A stretch of DNA of 64,000 nt from an uncultured Collinsella sp. (GTDB lineage Bacteria > Actinomycetota > Coriobacteriia > Coriobacteriales > Coriobacteriaceae), in assembly GCA_902494085.1 (NCBI GenBank), contig CABURU010000004.1, positions 80,414 to 144,413 of the forward strand, read 5' to 3'. This document shows positions 26,864 to 35,902 of the stretch, in pieces. The position numbers were made by a program, and so were the translations under genes. The number at the start of each line of letters is the position of its first letter. The stretch's first letter is position 1. Under the pieces are notes generated by a model, which had not been told where the DNA came from, searched no databases, and worked only from the letters and a program-made list of their open reading frames with translations.

Positions 26864-27361
26864 ACTGTGCCTCCTAAACAAGCCCCTCTTAGACTTGCGT
26901 ATATAACGGAGCACCCGATTGGCTCCGTTAGGACCATTTTGTGCGTCGCCGGCGATAGCGACGCAATGTCTAAACGTCTCAACGCTCAGACAAACACTAT
27001 TTTACCGTTCTGGTTGGTCAGTTATTCACCTAAAGCCGCCAATGATGAAACGTTTTTTCTATCCCTGAAGACCCTTGTGCGGCATCCATACTCCCAAGCT
27101 GGGCAAACGTTTTATCAAGGTTGACTACATATCCCGGGCAGGACCGTGCCCCTCCAAAATATGCACCGTTCGCCGCCAAAAATCGACCGTTTGCGGCACC
27201 GTGATACCACTCGGTCGTCCAAGGTGCCGACATTTGTGCGACATCCGTCTTCGTGGTGCAAAGGTGCAAGTCCAAGTGCGGCACCCCCGGTGTGCCACAT
27301 GCGGGTAAACTAGAACCTTATATAGAAACATTTGAACCCTAACCGCAGCAAAGGAGGCCCC
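26864..27361. other. Intergenic leader region with hairpins
   Basis: No gene seen. It has two perfect 8-9 bp inverted repeats in front of the Fe-ADH gene (26904-26912/26922-26930 and 26942-26949/26958-26965). Further right, several loose copies of a TGCGGCA-like motif occur between 27080 and 27300. A TATATA at about 27319 is a possible -10 for the rightward gene at 27362. Confidence 0.4.
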
Positions 27362-28438
27362 ATGGCATTCGATCCCATTCAAGAGGATTGCCATCGCCTC
27401 GTTCTTGAGGCCTTGCGCCGCGACAATATCCCGCTCACCGACGGTGCCGCCGTAGAGCGTCTGATGGAACAATTCACCCGCAACCCCGCACCGCTCATCG
27501 TGCACGACCGCGACCGCGCCGGGCACCTCATTGCCAAGGTGGTCGAGGCTGTCGACTACCGCATTCCCTTTATCCCTGACGATACCCAGGCAGAGCAAGA
27601 AGAGGCAGCTGCCGAGAACATGCTCCGCGAGGCAGCCGCGCTCGACCCGACCAACTGGGACGCTCAGCGCATGCTGACCGCCCTCACCGCCGGCTCCAAC
27701 GAGGAATACGTGCAGTATCTGGTGTCCAAGTGCGACGAAGTGGAGCACGATCTGGCGCTCAAGACCGCCTCGGCGCAGGACCCCTACGAGCGTGAGGCCG
27801 CAGGCGACCTTATGCGCCGCCCCTACCTGCGCTGGCTTGCCGCCTTGGCATCGCGCGCGCTCATTAGCGGACGCTACCGCATGTCGCTCGAAGCCGCGAA
27901 TCGCAGCTTGGACTTTGCGCCCAACGACCCCGCTGGTGTCCGCCACACCGCGATGCTCGCTATGGCAAAGCTCGAATACCCCGCCGAGGAGCTCAAGCGA
28001 TTTCGCTCTGCCCACTCCGTCCCCTATCTCGCCAGCACGCCGCTGCGTCGTCGTCCCAAGGACGCGGAGCGCGACTTGGACCCATGGACGCTCATCGCGC
28101 TGATGAGCGCTGCCTGGCGCGAGCTGGACTACGAGGGCGCCGAGCACTATTTGCGCATCCTCGCACGCTCGTGCCCGCACGCGGCCGAGGCGCTCTACTT
28201 CCAAACCGAGTTTCCCGATGGCGTCTATGCCCGCGTCAACGTGGGTGTGGGCTCCACCGACGAGCTCGTCCTTGCGCTGTCCGAGGCGACGCCGGTACTG
28301 CAGGAGGGCCTGGGCGCCCCCGACAACGCCAGCTTCGCCGCCTGGGTCGCTACCAACGATATCGTGCGTTCCCAAATCGATGAGCGCATACTGCGGGCGG
28401 CCGAGCAGGGTTTGCCGTTTAAGGGAGGAGACCTCTAA
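27362..28438 (+). CDS. Helical-repeat (TPR-like) protein of unknown function
   Basis: 358 residues after an AAAGGAGG site. No signal peptide and no membrane segment. Most of it is predicted helical with Ala/Leu/Arg-rich pairs; segments such as GRYRMSLEAANRSLDFAPNDPAGVRHTAMLA look like tetratricopeptide helices. The stop overlaps the next start by one base, and the next product has the same length and style, so the two may form a complex. They precede MurT-GatD, but no link to the cell wall can be read. Confidence 0.75.
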   Translation: MAFDPIQEDCHRLVLEALRRDNIPLTDGAAVERLMEQFTRNPAPLIVHDRDRAGHLIAKVVEAVDYRIPFIPDDTQAEQEEAAAENMLREAAALDPTNWDAQRMLTALTAGSNEEYVQYLVSKCDEVEHDLALKTASAQDPYEREAAGDLMRRPYLRWLAALASRALISGRYRMSLEAANRSLDFAPNDPAGVRHTAMLAMAKLEYPAEELKRFRSAHSVPYLASTPLRRRPKDAERDLDPWTLIALMSAAWRELDYEGAEHYLRILARSCPHAAEALYFQTEFPDGVYARVNVGVGSTDELVLALSEATPVLQEGLGAPDNASFAAWVATNDIVRSQIDERILRAAEQGLPFKGGDL

Positions 28439-29481
28439 TGGATCCGAGCGTCTACATCCCCGCCTACCTGGAGCGCACCTATCTGGCGTCGCACCCCGAA
28501 CTCACCGATGCAGCACGCGAGCTTGTCCATAACGACGTGAGCGTCAACCCTCATAAGTATGCGCAGACCGAGCATGCTCAGGCACTGCTGTCCTACGCCG
28601 GTGTTCATCGCCACCTGCTCGACGAGCTCCATCGCATCGAGGATATGGGCAGCGACGAGGAGTTCGAGCAGACGCGCAATCGTCTGTTCGACGACATGCG
28701 CGATGAGCTGCTCAAGATTGTCCGCGTCGATGCGCTGGCCGTCGATGCCCAGCTGCTCGCCATCATTTTGGCGGACACGCCCGTTGACGCCTGCCTGGGC
28801 GACCTGATGAAGCTCGAGGCGACCACGACCGATTACCTGCAGCAAAGTGTGCCCGGGTTCGATATGGAGGCCCCACACTACTGGGCCAACAAAGTTTTGA
28901 CGGACGGCGTGACGGCGGCAGATCTCACCGTGAACGAGCCGGCACTTATCGGGTGGCTCCACACGCTCGAGGCCATCTCGCAGCTGTGCATGGCGAGCGC
29001 CCGCTACCGTGCTGCCGCCAACTACGCCCGCCGCGTCCTTAAGGCGGAAGGCTACCCCACCCGAGCCGCAGGCACCGTGTTGCTCGCCCTCGCTCGCCTG
29101 GAAGACCAGGACGGCTTTTTTGCCCTGGCTCACCAGCTCGAGGAAGAGATCGGGGCTGATGCACTCGAGAACTCCCCCTGGTACCTGCTCGCCCGCACCA
29201 TCCTCTTGTTCAAAACGAACAAGATGCGTCCGGCGGTGCGTGCGCTGCGTGAGTTCGCTAACCGCTGCGAGGGCGGCGCATTCTTCTTGCTGAATCCCAT
29301 GTACCAGACACCGTACCTTCCCTGCCGACCCGAGCCGCGCGACCCCTGGGACCTCTCGCACCAGGCGGTTTGGGAAGCCGACGGCATTATCTCGGACACC
29401 CCCGACTTTGCCCCCTGGGCCAACGCCTGCGAAGATGTATCGCAGCTTGCCCAGGAATTTGCGCGCCGCTACGGATTTTAG
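28438..29481 (+). CDS. Second helical-repeat protein, partner of the preceding gene
   Basis: 347 residues. It has the same composition as the upstream protein, with a TPR-like stretch around residues 180-240 (ASARYRAAANYARRVLKAEGYPTRAAGTVLLALARL). It ends with aromatic, Pro-rich sequence (MYQTPYLPCRPEPRDPWDL). It is probably an old tandem duplicate. The TAATG overlap indicates translational coupling. Function unknown. Confidence 0.75.
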   Translation: MDPSVYIPAYLERTYLASHPELTDAARELVHNDVSVNPHKYAQTEHAQALLSYAGVHRHLLDELHRIEDMGSDEEFEQTRNRLFDDMRDELLKIVRVDALAVDAQLLAIILADTPVDACLGDLMKLEATTTDYLQQSVPGFDMEAPHYWANKVLTDGVTAADLTVNEPALIGWLHTLEAISQLCMASARYRAAANYARRVLKAEGYPTRAAGTVLLALARLEDQDGFFALAHQLEEEIGADALENSPWYLLARTILLFKTNKMRPAVRALREFANRCEGGAFFLLNPMYQTPYLPCRPEPRDPWDLSHQAVWEADGIISDTPDFAPWANACEDVSQLAQEFARRYGF

Positions 29482-29526
29482 TGACGCACTCGACCCGACC
29501 ATGTCGTTTACGTTAGGAACGGTTTC

Positions 29527-31704
29527 ATGAATCTCCGCTCATCTCTTGCCTGCACCTCGAGCGATATCGCTCGCTGGGGACTGCGCTCTGTCCTCAAACG
29601 CCAGGGCGGCGTACTCCCCGGCCGCATCGCCATGAAGATCGATCCCGAGTTGCTGAGCGACCTCGCTGGCCTTGTCGACCGCAGCGTGGTGATTACGGGT
29701 ACTAATGGCAAGACCACCACCTCCAACCTCATCGCCGACGCCGTTGCCGCCAGCGGCGCCACCGTGGTATGCAACCGCGCCGGCAACAACATGGAGCCGG
29801 GCGTGGTGGGTGCGCTGCTCGAGGCCCGCAGTGGCCTTAAGCACACCAGCAGCGGCAAGCGCGTGGGCGTTTTTGAGTGTGACGAGCTCTACACCGTACG
29901 CGTTCTGCCCAAGCTCAAGCCGACGTACTTTGTGCTGCTCAACCTGTTCCGCGACCAGCTGGATCGCTATGGCGAGATCGACCATACCCAAGACGTCATC
30001 GCCCATGCGTTGGAGCTCTCTCCGACGACAACGCTCATCTACAACGCCGACGACCCGTTGTGTGCCTCGATTGCCGCGCGCGTTCCCAACGCGAGTATTG
30101 CCTTTGGCATCGACGGCGCCACCAACACCGAGTCCGACCGCATTAGCGACTCACGTTTTTGCTCACAGTGCAACGCGCCGCTGGAGTATGACTACGTGCA
30201 ATACGGCCAGCTCGGCGCCTACCATTGCCCCTCGTGCGGCTGGGCCCGCCCTGCGCTTGTCCGTCGCGTGACGGACGTGAAGCTCGGCTGCGACGGCTAC
30301 GGCTTCGACCTGGTCTTTGGATCTGCGCCCGACGCGGCTGCCGTACACATCGCCACACGCTACAACGGCCTGTACATGGTCTACAACGTTGCCGCTGCAT
30401 TCTTTGCCGCACATGAGTTAGGCGTGGATACGGCGCACCTGCAGCCCACGCTCGACGCCTACGTCCCCGCCGGCGGACGCATGGGCCGCTGGGATATCGC
30501 CGGCCGCACCATCGAGGCCAACCTGGCTAAGAATCCCGTAGGCTTCGATCGACAAATCCAGTCCATCAAGACGGCAGGCGGCAGACTCTGCGCTTTCTTC
30601 CTCAACGACAACGACGCCGACGGCCACGATGTATCGTGGATCTACGACGTCGACTTTGAGCGCATCGCCGACACGCCGGGTCTTGTCGCCTTTGCCGGAG
30701 GCACGCGCGCGCACGACATGCAGGTGCGCCTCAAGTACGCCGGCATCGATGCCGCGATTATCTCGGACGTCGCGCAGGCAATTGGCGCCGTGGCAGACGA
30801 GGCCGCCGATGACACCTTCTACGCCGTCGCCAACTACACGGCCTTCCCGCCGCTGGTCAAGGAGCTCGACGGGCTGAAAGGCGCCACCGCCGACGCTGTT
30901 GCTGGGCGCGCCGTAGCCCGTGCCGACGGCAGCGCTCTTCCTGTCGGTATCGCGCCAGTCGAGCTTTCGCGCCCGCTGCGCATCGTCTACCTGTATCCCG
31001 ATGCCCTTAACCTCTACGGCGACGGCGGCAACGTCATCGCCCTCGAGCGCCGCTGCGCCTGGCGTGGCATTCCCGTGCGCGTGGACGAGGTCCGTATGGG
31101 CGAAACGCTTGATTTGACCGATGCCGATATCGTCATGATGGGTGGCGGCTCCGACCGCGACCAGCTAGCCGTGGCACACGAGCTGCTCGCCCAAAAAGAC
31201 AAGGTCGCGGCCTATGTTGAGGATGGCGGCTCGCTGCTTGCCATCTGTGGCAGCTATCAGCTGCTCGGCCGTTCGTACTATATGGGCGAAAATCGCATCG
31301 AGGGCCTGGGCGTCATTGCCGCCGAAACCGTACGTGGCTCCGATCGCCTGATCGGCAACGTAGCCGTCAAAACCGATCTGGCACCTGAGCCCTTTGTGGG
31401 ATTCGAGAACCATGGAGGTCGCACCCTGCTCGACGCGGAGGCAACGCCGCTCGGAACGTCCGTCGTCGCGGGCACCGGCAACAACGGCGACGATGGCCTT
31501 GAGGGTCTGATCTACAAGGGCGTCATCGGCACGTACCTGCACGGGCCGGCGCTGCCCAAAAACCCCGAACTCGCCGACTGGCTGATCGCGCATGCCCTCG
31601 AGCGCCGCGGCGATGCGCAGGCCACAGCCCTGCTGCCGCTCAAACCCCTCGACGACACCTACGAGCACGCCGCCCACGACGCCGCGATGAAGCTCCTCCC
31701 CTAA
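29527..31704 (+). CDS. Fused MurT-GatD: lipid II isoglutaminyl synthase
   Basis: 725 residues. The first 460 are MurT: P-loop TGTNGKTTTS at residues 57-66, a zinc ribbon with Cys 212, 215, 234 and 237, and the Mur ligase C-domain. From about 480 comes GatD: a class I glutamine amidotransferase with a candidate nucleophile Cys 574 (ICGSYQLLG) and His 672 (YLHGPALPKNP). Together they amidate the alpha-carboxyl of D-Glu in the lipid II stem peptide, using ATP and glutamine. In the well-studied Firmicutes these are two adjacent genes; here one frame links them by a short Ala/Pro-rich stretch. Confidence 0.93.
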   Translation: MNLRSSLACTSSDIARWGLRSVLKRQGGVLPGRIAMKIDPELLSDLAGLVDRSVVITGTNGKTTTSNLIADAVAASGATVVCNRAGNNMEPGVVGALLEARSGLKHTSSGKRVGVFECDELYTVRVLPKLKPTYFVLLNLFRDQLDRYGEIDHTQDVIAHALELSPTTTLIYNADDPLCASIAARVPNASIAFGIDGATNTESDRISDSRFCSQCNAPLEYDYVQYGQLGAYHCPSCGWARPALVRRVTDVKLGCDGYGFDLVFGSAPDAAAVHIATRYNGLYMVYNVAAAFFAAHELGVDTAHLQPTLDAYVPAGGRMGRWDIAGRTIEANLAKNPVGFDRQIQSIKTAGGRLCAFFLNDNDADGHDVSWIYDVDFERIADTPGLVAFAGGTRAHDMQVRLKYAGIDAAIISDVAQAIGAVADEAADDTFYAVANYTAFPPLVKELDGLKGATADAVAGRAVARADGSALPVGIAPVELSRPLRIVYLYPDALNLYGDGGNVIALERRCAWRGIPVRVDEVRMGETLDLTDADIVMMGGGSDRDQLAVAHELLAQKDKVAAYVEDGGSLLAICGSYQLLGRSYYMGENRIEGLGVIAAETVRGSDRLIGNVAVKTDLAPEPFVGFENHGGRTLLDAEATPLGTSVVAGTGNNGDDGLEGLIYKGVIGTYLHGPALPKNPELADWLIAHALERRGDAQATALLPLKPLDDTYEHAAHDAAMKLLP

Positions 31705-31710
31705 CGCCTC

Positions 31711-31749
31711 GCCACCACAAAGGGGACAGGCACCTTTGTGGTGGTTTTT
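31711..31749 (+). terminator. Terminator after murT-gatD
   Basis: Arms 31712-31723 and 31733-31744 (12 bp) followed by five T. Confidence 0.85.
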
Positions 31750-31765
31750 CAGTTTGCCAACGATA

Positions 31766-31794
31766 TGTGAACGGCTAAAAAAGTCTGCTATACT
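31766..31794 (+). promoter_or_regulatory. Promoter of tRNA-Glu
   Basis: TATACT at 31789-31794 lies 10 bp before the tRNA; a weak TGTGAA is 17 bases upstream at 31766-31771. Confidence 0.5.
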
Positions 31795-31804
31795 CTTTCC
31801 CGCT

Positions 31805-31881
31805 GTCCCCATCGTCTAGCGGCCAAGGACGCCACCCTTTCAAGGTGGATATCGCGGGTTCGAATCCCGCTGGGGGCACCA
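31805..31881 (+). tRNA. tRNA-Glu (anticodon TTC)
   Basis: A full cloverleaf: 7-bp acceptor stem (one G-T pair), anticodon stem CCACC/GGTGG with loop CTTTCAA giving TTC at 31839-31841, T-arm GGGTTCGAATCCC, and an encoded CCA at 31879-31881. A terminator follows 12 bp later. Its last 18 bases are part of a 101-bp duplicated block. Confidence 0.96.
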
Positions 31882-31964
31882 TTTGAATTGAAGAGCCCGT
31901 TACCCTCGCGGTAACGGGCTTTTTGCTACCCATGCGCCGGGATTCGAACCCGACAGGGTGCGGA
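31864..31964. repeat. 101-bp direct repeat, copy A (contains tRNA-Glu 3' end)
   Basis: Runs from inside the tRNA T-arm through its terminator to GGGTGCGGA. Copy B (32052-32152) has equal length and about ten differences, including compensating changes in the terminator stem. It ends in a T-arm-like motif read on the minus strand (31937-31952). Confidence 0.85.
31894..31924 (+). terminator. Terminator of tRNA-Glu
   Basis: Perfect 11-bp arms 31894-31904 and 31910-31920 followed by T-run 31920-31924. Confidence 0.85.
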
Positions 31965-32051
31965 GCTGAGGAAACGCGAAGCGTTTTCCAGCGCAGCACG
32001 CAAGGAGCGAAGCGACGCGGCGAAAGCGGGCGGCGTCAGCCGCACGCGGAC

Positions 32052-32152
32052 ATCCCGCTGGGGGCACCATTTAAATTAAGAAGCCCGTTACCCCCGCGGT
32101 GACGGGCTTTTTGCTACCGATATGCCGGGATTCGAACCCGGCAGGGTGCGGA
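32052..32152. repeat. 101-bp direct repeat, copy B (orphan tRNA 3' end and terminator)
   Basis: Starts with the last bases of tRNA-Glu including CCA (ATCCCGCTGGGGGCACCA), though no tRNA body precedes it, and continues with a terminator (32082-32112). This is the pattern left by an element that integrated at the tRNA 3' end and was mostly lost, or by local duplication. Confidence 0.8.
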
Positions 32153-32179
32153 TCCCGGCATCATCGCAAGGCCTGTGGT

Positions 32180-32388
32180 CAAAAAATGGCAAATATGAGT
32201 ACTGTTACCATTTTAGTTACAGAGATTTCATGCCTTCAGAAGGCGATTTAGCCGTCAGGCGTCCTACGGCGGAAAAATTGCAGACGTTTATCGGCTAAGT
32301 ACTTGGGCATATGTTGCGTAACACTACATATTTTGCAAATTAATAATGTTACAGGACTTGTGACAGTACTCATATTTGACGTTTTTTG
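32180..32388. repeat. MITE-like element with 26-bp inverted ends
   Basis: Left arm 32180-32205 and right arm 32363-32388 are inverted repeats sharing CAAAAAA and CAAATATGAGTACTGT, with two or three differences between. The 157-bp interior has no gene. AT-rich compared with the genes around it. Confidence 0.6.
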
Positions 32389-32452
32389 CCCATAGCCCTT
32401 TATACCTAGGCAAATCGGCGGCAAAACGGGCTTCAAAGCGTCCTTCGCAAAC

Positions 32453-32484
32453 AAAAACCGGGGCCCGCATGATGCGGACCCCGG
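32453..32484 (-). terminator. Terminator for glutamine synthetase III
   Basis: 13-bp arms 32458-32470 and 32472-32484 with one mismatch; A-run 32453-32457 gives the T-tract on the minus strand. Confidence 0.75.
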
Positions 32485-32515
32485 CTCAATACCGTGACGA
32501 TATGTCAGTTACGCC

Positions 32516-34603
32516 CTACACGTAGAACAGGATGTCGTCGTAGGTCGGGACCGGCCAGTAGTCGGCTGCCACGATCTCCTCCATGGCGTCCACGGCGGCA
32601 CGCAGCGCATCCATAGCGGGAACGACCTCGTGCGCGTACACGTTGGCCTGCTCCTGGCCATCGAGGGCCTCAGCCTTCTGATGCACGGCGTCAAGCGCCT
32701 TGATGGAGTCGTTGATGGTGGTGATACCGTTGCAGAGCTTGTTGAGCGTGTTCTGCTCGCACTGCATGGCGGCCTCGGCACCGGCGGCACGAATAGTCTC
32801 AAGGCCCTTAGCGACCTTGGTGGCATAGGCGGTAATGACCGGGCGATAGGTACGACGCGCCTCGCGAACCATCGTGGTGGCCTCGATGTTCATGAGCTTG
32901 TTGTACTTCTCGAGCTTGCAGTCGTAGCGGCACTGAGCCTCGGCCTTGGTCAGGACACCCGTCTCCTCAAAGAGTGCGATGGCCTTATCGGAAACAAAGG
33001 CGGGCAGGGCGTCGGCCGTGGTCTTGTTGTTGGCAAGACCACGCTTCTCGGCCTCAACGGGCCACTCATCGGAGTAGCCGTCACCGGAGAACAGGATGCG
33101 CTGGTGGTCGGTCAGGACCTTCTTGCAGTACTCGAGCGCAGCGTCCTGGAACTCATCCTCGGGCGTACCCTCAAGCGCGTCGGCGAAGGACTTGAGCGAC
33201 TTGGCCACGGCGGCATCGAGCACCAGGTTGGAGTCGGAAACGTTCTGCTCGGAGCCGCAGGCACGGAACTCAAACTTGTTGCCGGTGAAGGCGAACGGGG
33301 AGGTGCGGTTGCGGTCGGTGTTGTCCTGCATCAGTTTGGGCAGGGTATCGGCGCCCAGGTCGAGCACGCCGCGCGTGGCATGGACGGAAGCCTTGCCATC
33401 GATGATCTTCTCGACGACCTCGGTAAGCTGGTCGCCCAGGAAGATGGACATAATCGCCGGAGGAGCCTCGTTGGCGCCCAGACGATGATCGTTGCCGGCC
33501 GAGGCAACGGAGGCACGCAGAAGCTCCTGATAGTTATCGACGGCCTCGATCACCGCGGTGAGGAAGACGATGAACTGCAGGTTGTCGAGCGGGGTGTCGC
33601 CCGGGTCGAGCAGATTCTCGGATTCGGTGCCAAGCGACCAGTTGTTGTGCTTGCCCGAACCGTTAATGCCCTCGAAGGGCTTCTCGTGCAGCAGGCAGAC
33701 CAAGTCATGGCGGGAGGCGATGAGCTTCATCTTCTCCATCATGACCAGATTCTGGTCGATGGCCTCGTTGACTTCGCCATAGACGGGGGCAAGCTCATGC
33801 TGGCAGGGAGCAACCTCGTTGTGCTTGGTCTTGGCGGGAATGCCAAGCGCCCACAGCTCATCGTCCAGATCCTTCATATAGGCCGAGACGGTGGGGCGGA
33901 TAGCGCCAAAGTAGTGCTCCTCGAGCTCCTGGCCCTTGCAGGGAGCGGCGCCAAAGAGGGTGCGGCCGGTAATGACCAGGTCCTTGCGCTTGCGGTAGGC
34001 GTCCTTCTTGATCAGGAAGTACTCCTGCTCGTCGCCCACGGAAGGAACGACCTTCTTGGGGGTCTTGCCAAACAGCGCCAAAACGCGCTTAGACTCACGC
34101 GAGAGCGCGGTCATGGAGCGCAGCAGCGGGGTCTTCTTGTCCAGGGCCTCGCCCGTGTAGGAGCAGAAAGCCGTGGGGATGCACAGGACATCGTCCTTGA
34201 TAAAGGCGGGGCTGGTGGGATCCCAAGCGGTGTAGCCACGGGCCTCGAAGGTGGCACGCAGGCCGCCGTTGGGGAAGCTGGAGGCGTCCGGCTCGCCCTG
34301 GATGAGGTTCTTGCCCGTAAACTTGGTAATGGCGGTGCCGTCGTGGTTGGGCTCCAAGAAGCTGTCGTGCTTCTCGGAAGTAATGCCCGAAAGAGGCTGG
34401 AACCAGTGCGCGTAGTGCGTCGCGCCCTTGGAGATGGCCCAGACCTTCATGGCATGGGCAACGGCGTTGGCCACATCCAGGTCGAGCGGCTCACCGCCCT
34501 CGAGGGTTGCAGCAAGGCGCTTCCAAATGTCCTTGGGGAGGTAGTCCTTCATGACTTCCTCAGAGAACACCATGGTCCCGAAGCGGTCAGTAAGATCGGC
34601 CAT
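32516..34603 (-). CDS. glnN: Glutamine synthetase type III
   Basis: 695 residues, the size of the GSIII family (type I is about 450). Start at ATG 34603 with GGGAG; a longer frame is not supported. Family landmarks are THYAHWFQPLSG, EPNHDG, VGDEQEYFLI, KTKHNEVAPCQHELAP, GINGSGKHNNWSLG and NDHRLGANEAPPAI. It makes glutamine from glutamate, ammonia and ATP; GSIII is common in anaerobic gut bacteria. Monocistronic. The glutamine could feed MurT-GatD and GuaA, both in this window. Confidence 0.96.
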   Translation of the reverse strand: MADLTDRFGTMVFSEEVMKDYLPKDIWKRLAATLEGGEPLDLDVANAVAHAMKVWAISKGATHYAHWFQPLSGITSEKHDSFLEPNHDGTAITKFTGKNLIQGEPDASSFPNGGLRATFEARGYTAWDPTSPAFIKDDVLCIPTAFCSYTGEALDKKTPLLRSMTALSRESKRVLALFGKTPKKVVPSVGDEQEYFLIKKDAYRKRKDLVITGRTLFGAAPCKGQELEEHYFGAIRPTVSAYMKDLDDELWALGIPAKTKHNEVAPCQHELAPVYGEVNEAIDQNLVMMEKMKLIASRHDLVCLLHEKPFEGINGSGKHNNWSLGTESENLLDPGDTPLDNLQFIVFLTAVIEAVDNYQELLRASVASAGNDHRLGANEAPPAIMSIFLGDQLTEVVEKIIDGKASVHATRGVLDLGADTLPKLMQDNTDRNRTSPFAFTGNKFEFRACGSEQNVSDSNLVLDAAVAKSLKSFADALEGTPEDEFQDAALEYCKKVLTDHQRILFSGDGYSDEWPVEAEKRGLANNKTTADALPAFVSDKAIALFEETGVLTKAEAQCRYDCKLEKYNKLMNIEATTMVREARRTYRPVITAYATKVAKGLETIRAAGAEAAMQCEQNTLNKLCNGITTINDSIKALDAVHQKAEALDGQEQANVYAHEVVPAMDALRAAVDAMEEIVAADYWPVPTYDDILFYV

Positions 34604-34809
34604 ACGGAACTCCCTTCGTATCGGCACCGCGTGAGAAGCGGTGTTGATTACTAACGAACGAGTCATAGCTTAGACTCGCCGTGTTTCCGCGACATTACCG
34701 TTATGTTGCTGTCGCGAAACCAATCAATGAGGTTACCGCATCACAGCGGCGCTGCCGCCCTTAATGGCCAATCAACTGTATAAATTGCAGACCTCTCCCC
34801 ATAGTTTAA

Positions 34810-34905
34810 GGGTAGTCAATTTGGGATGGGGCTCTATTAACTGGTATTTCGTATAAGATACCAGTCTTTATAGCCCCATCCTAGATTGACCGCTCTGTTA
34901 TAAGA
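34810..34905. repeat. Long imperfect hairpin upstream of metF
   Basis: About 40 bases (34810-34850) pair imperfectly with 34859-34905. The best blocks are GGATGGGGCT with AGCCCCATCC and CTGGTAT with ATACCAG. It lies in the 426-bp gap between glnN and metF. It may be a mobile hairpin element or a structured RNA; it does not match a SAM or cobalamin riboswitch that I know. Confidence 0.5.
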
Positions 34906-35029
34906 AATGCCGATAGCAAAGCATTTTCGATTGGTATCCCCAAATAGCGAGTGAAACTCCACCGTAACACAGTGGTGCTGTAGAATCCTTACTACACATC
35001 ACACTATTAAGTATCTAAAGGAGCACGAT

Positions 35030-35902
35030 ATGCGCGTCGACGAGGTTTTTAAGCAGGCAGCATCCCAGGGCACCGCACCCGTTTCGTTTGAGATGTTCCC
35101 GCCCAAGGGCGAGCTTACCCTCGACACGGCTCGCGAGGTGGCAGGCAATCTGTGTAAGCTTTCGCCGAGCTTTGTCTCGGTCACCTGCTCGGCCGGCGGC
35201 TCGGGTAACGGTGCCACCACCGCCCCCATCGCGCATATGATTTCGAGCGAATTCGATACGCCCTCGGTAGCGCATCTCACCTGCGTGGGCCGCACCCACG
35301 CCGACATCGCCGCCAAGATTGACGAGTATCGCACTGCCGGCGTGGAAAACGTGCTAGCCCTGCGCGGCGACCTGCCCGCCGGCGCGACCGAGGACGACAA
35401 GCCTGCCTCCGACTACGCCTACGCCCGCGACCTCATCCCCGAGCTCGTCGACGCCGGCTTTTGCGTGGGCGCCGCAGCCTACCCCGAAGGCCACATTGCC
35501 TGCGAGGATCTCAACCTCTCGGTCGAGCACCTCAAGCAAAAGCAAGACGCCGGCGCGAGCTTCTTTGTGACACAGCTCTTCTTTGATAACGAGTGCTTCT
35601 ATCGCTTCCGCGAGCTTGCCGACAAGGCCGGCATCACCGTGCCCATTACCGCGGGCATCATGCCGTTTATGGGCAAGTCGCAGATCAGCCGCATGGTCTT
35701 TATGTGCGGCGCGTCGCTGCCCTCCCCCGTCATCAAGATCCTCGCCAAGTACGAGAACGACCCCGAGAGCCTGCAGGCAGCCGGTGTAGATTATGCTGCT
35801 CGTCAGCTTTGCGACCTTAAGGAGCACGGTGCCGACGGTCTGCACCTGTACACTATGAACCGTCCTGCAATCGCCGCGACCATTATGGAGCGCCTGGGGT
35901 AA
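35030..35902 (+). CDS. metF: 5,10-methylenetetrahydrofolate reductase
   Basis: 290 residues after AAAGGAG. VSFEMFPPKGE at residue 18 carries the catalytic Glu; ALRGDLP and FFVTQLFFD are the FAD/folate segments. It makes methyl-THF for methionine synthesis. One base overlaps the next gene, and metH follows, so the three form a methionine operon. Cytoplasmic flavoprotein. Confidence 0.95.
   Translation: MRVDEVFKQAASQGTAPVSFEMFPPKGELTLDTAREVAGNLCKLSPSFVSVTCSAGGSGNGATTAPIAHMISSEFDTPSVAHLTCVGRTHADIAAKIDEYRTAGVENVLALRGDLPAGATEDDKPASDYAYARDLIPELVDAGFCVGAAAYPEGHIACEDLNLSVEHLKQKQDAGASFFVTQLFFDNECFYRFRELADKAGITVPITAGIMPFMGKSQISRMVFMCGASLPSPVIKILAKYENDPESLQAAGVDYAARQLCDLKEHGADGLHLYTMNRPAIAATIMERLG

Noticed and set aside
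31937..31952. tRNA on the minus strand
   Set aside because: Only a T-arm-like stem-loop is present; the rest of a cloverleaf is missing.
31775..31999. 74-codon minus-strand frame containing PPAGFEPAISTLKG-like sequence
   Set aside because: It is the antisense of tRNA-Glu and its terminator; this false protein recurs wherever such tRNA genes are translated backwards.
32630..34654. 674-codon plus-strand frame opposite glutamine synthetase
   Set aside because: Antisense shadow of a clear GSIII gene; no recognisable motif.
34900..35029. SAM or cobalamin riboswitch in front of metF
   Set aside because: I searched by eye for the conserved cores (B12 box, SAM-I kink-turn) and found none.
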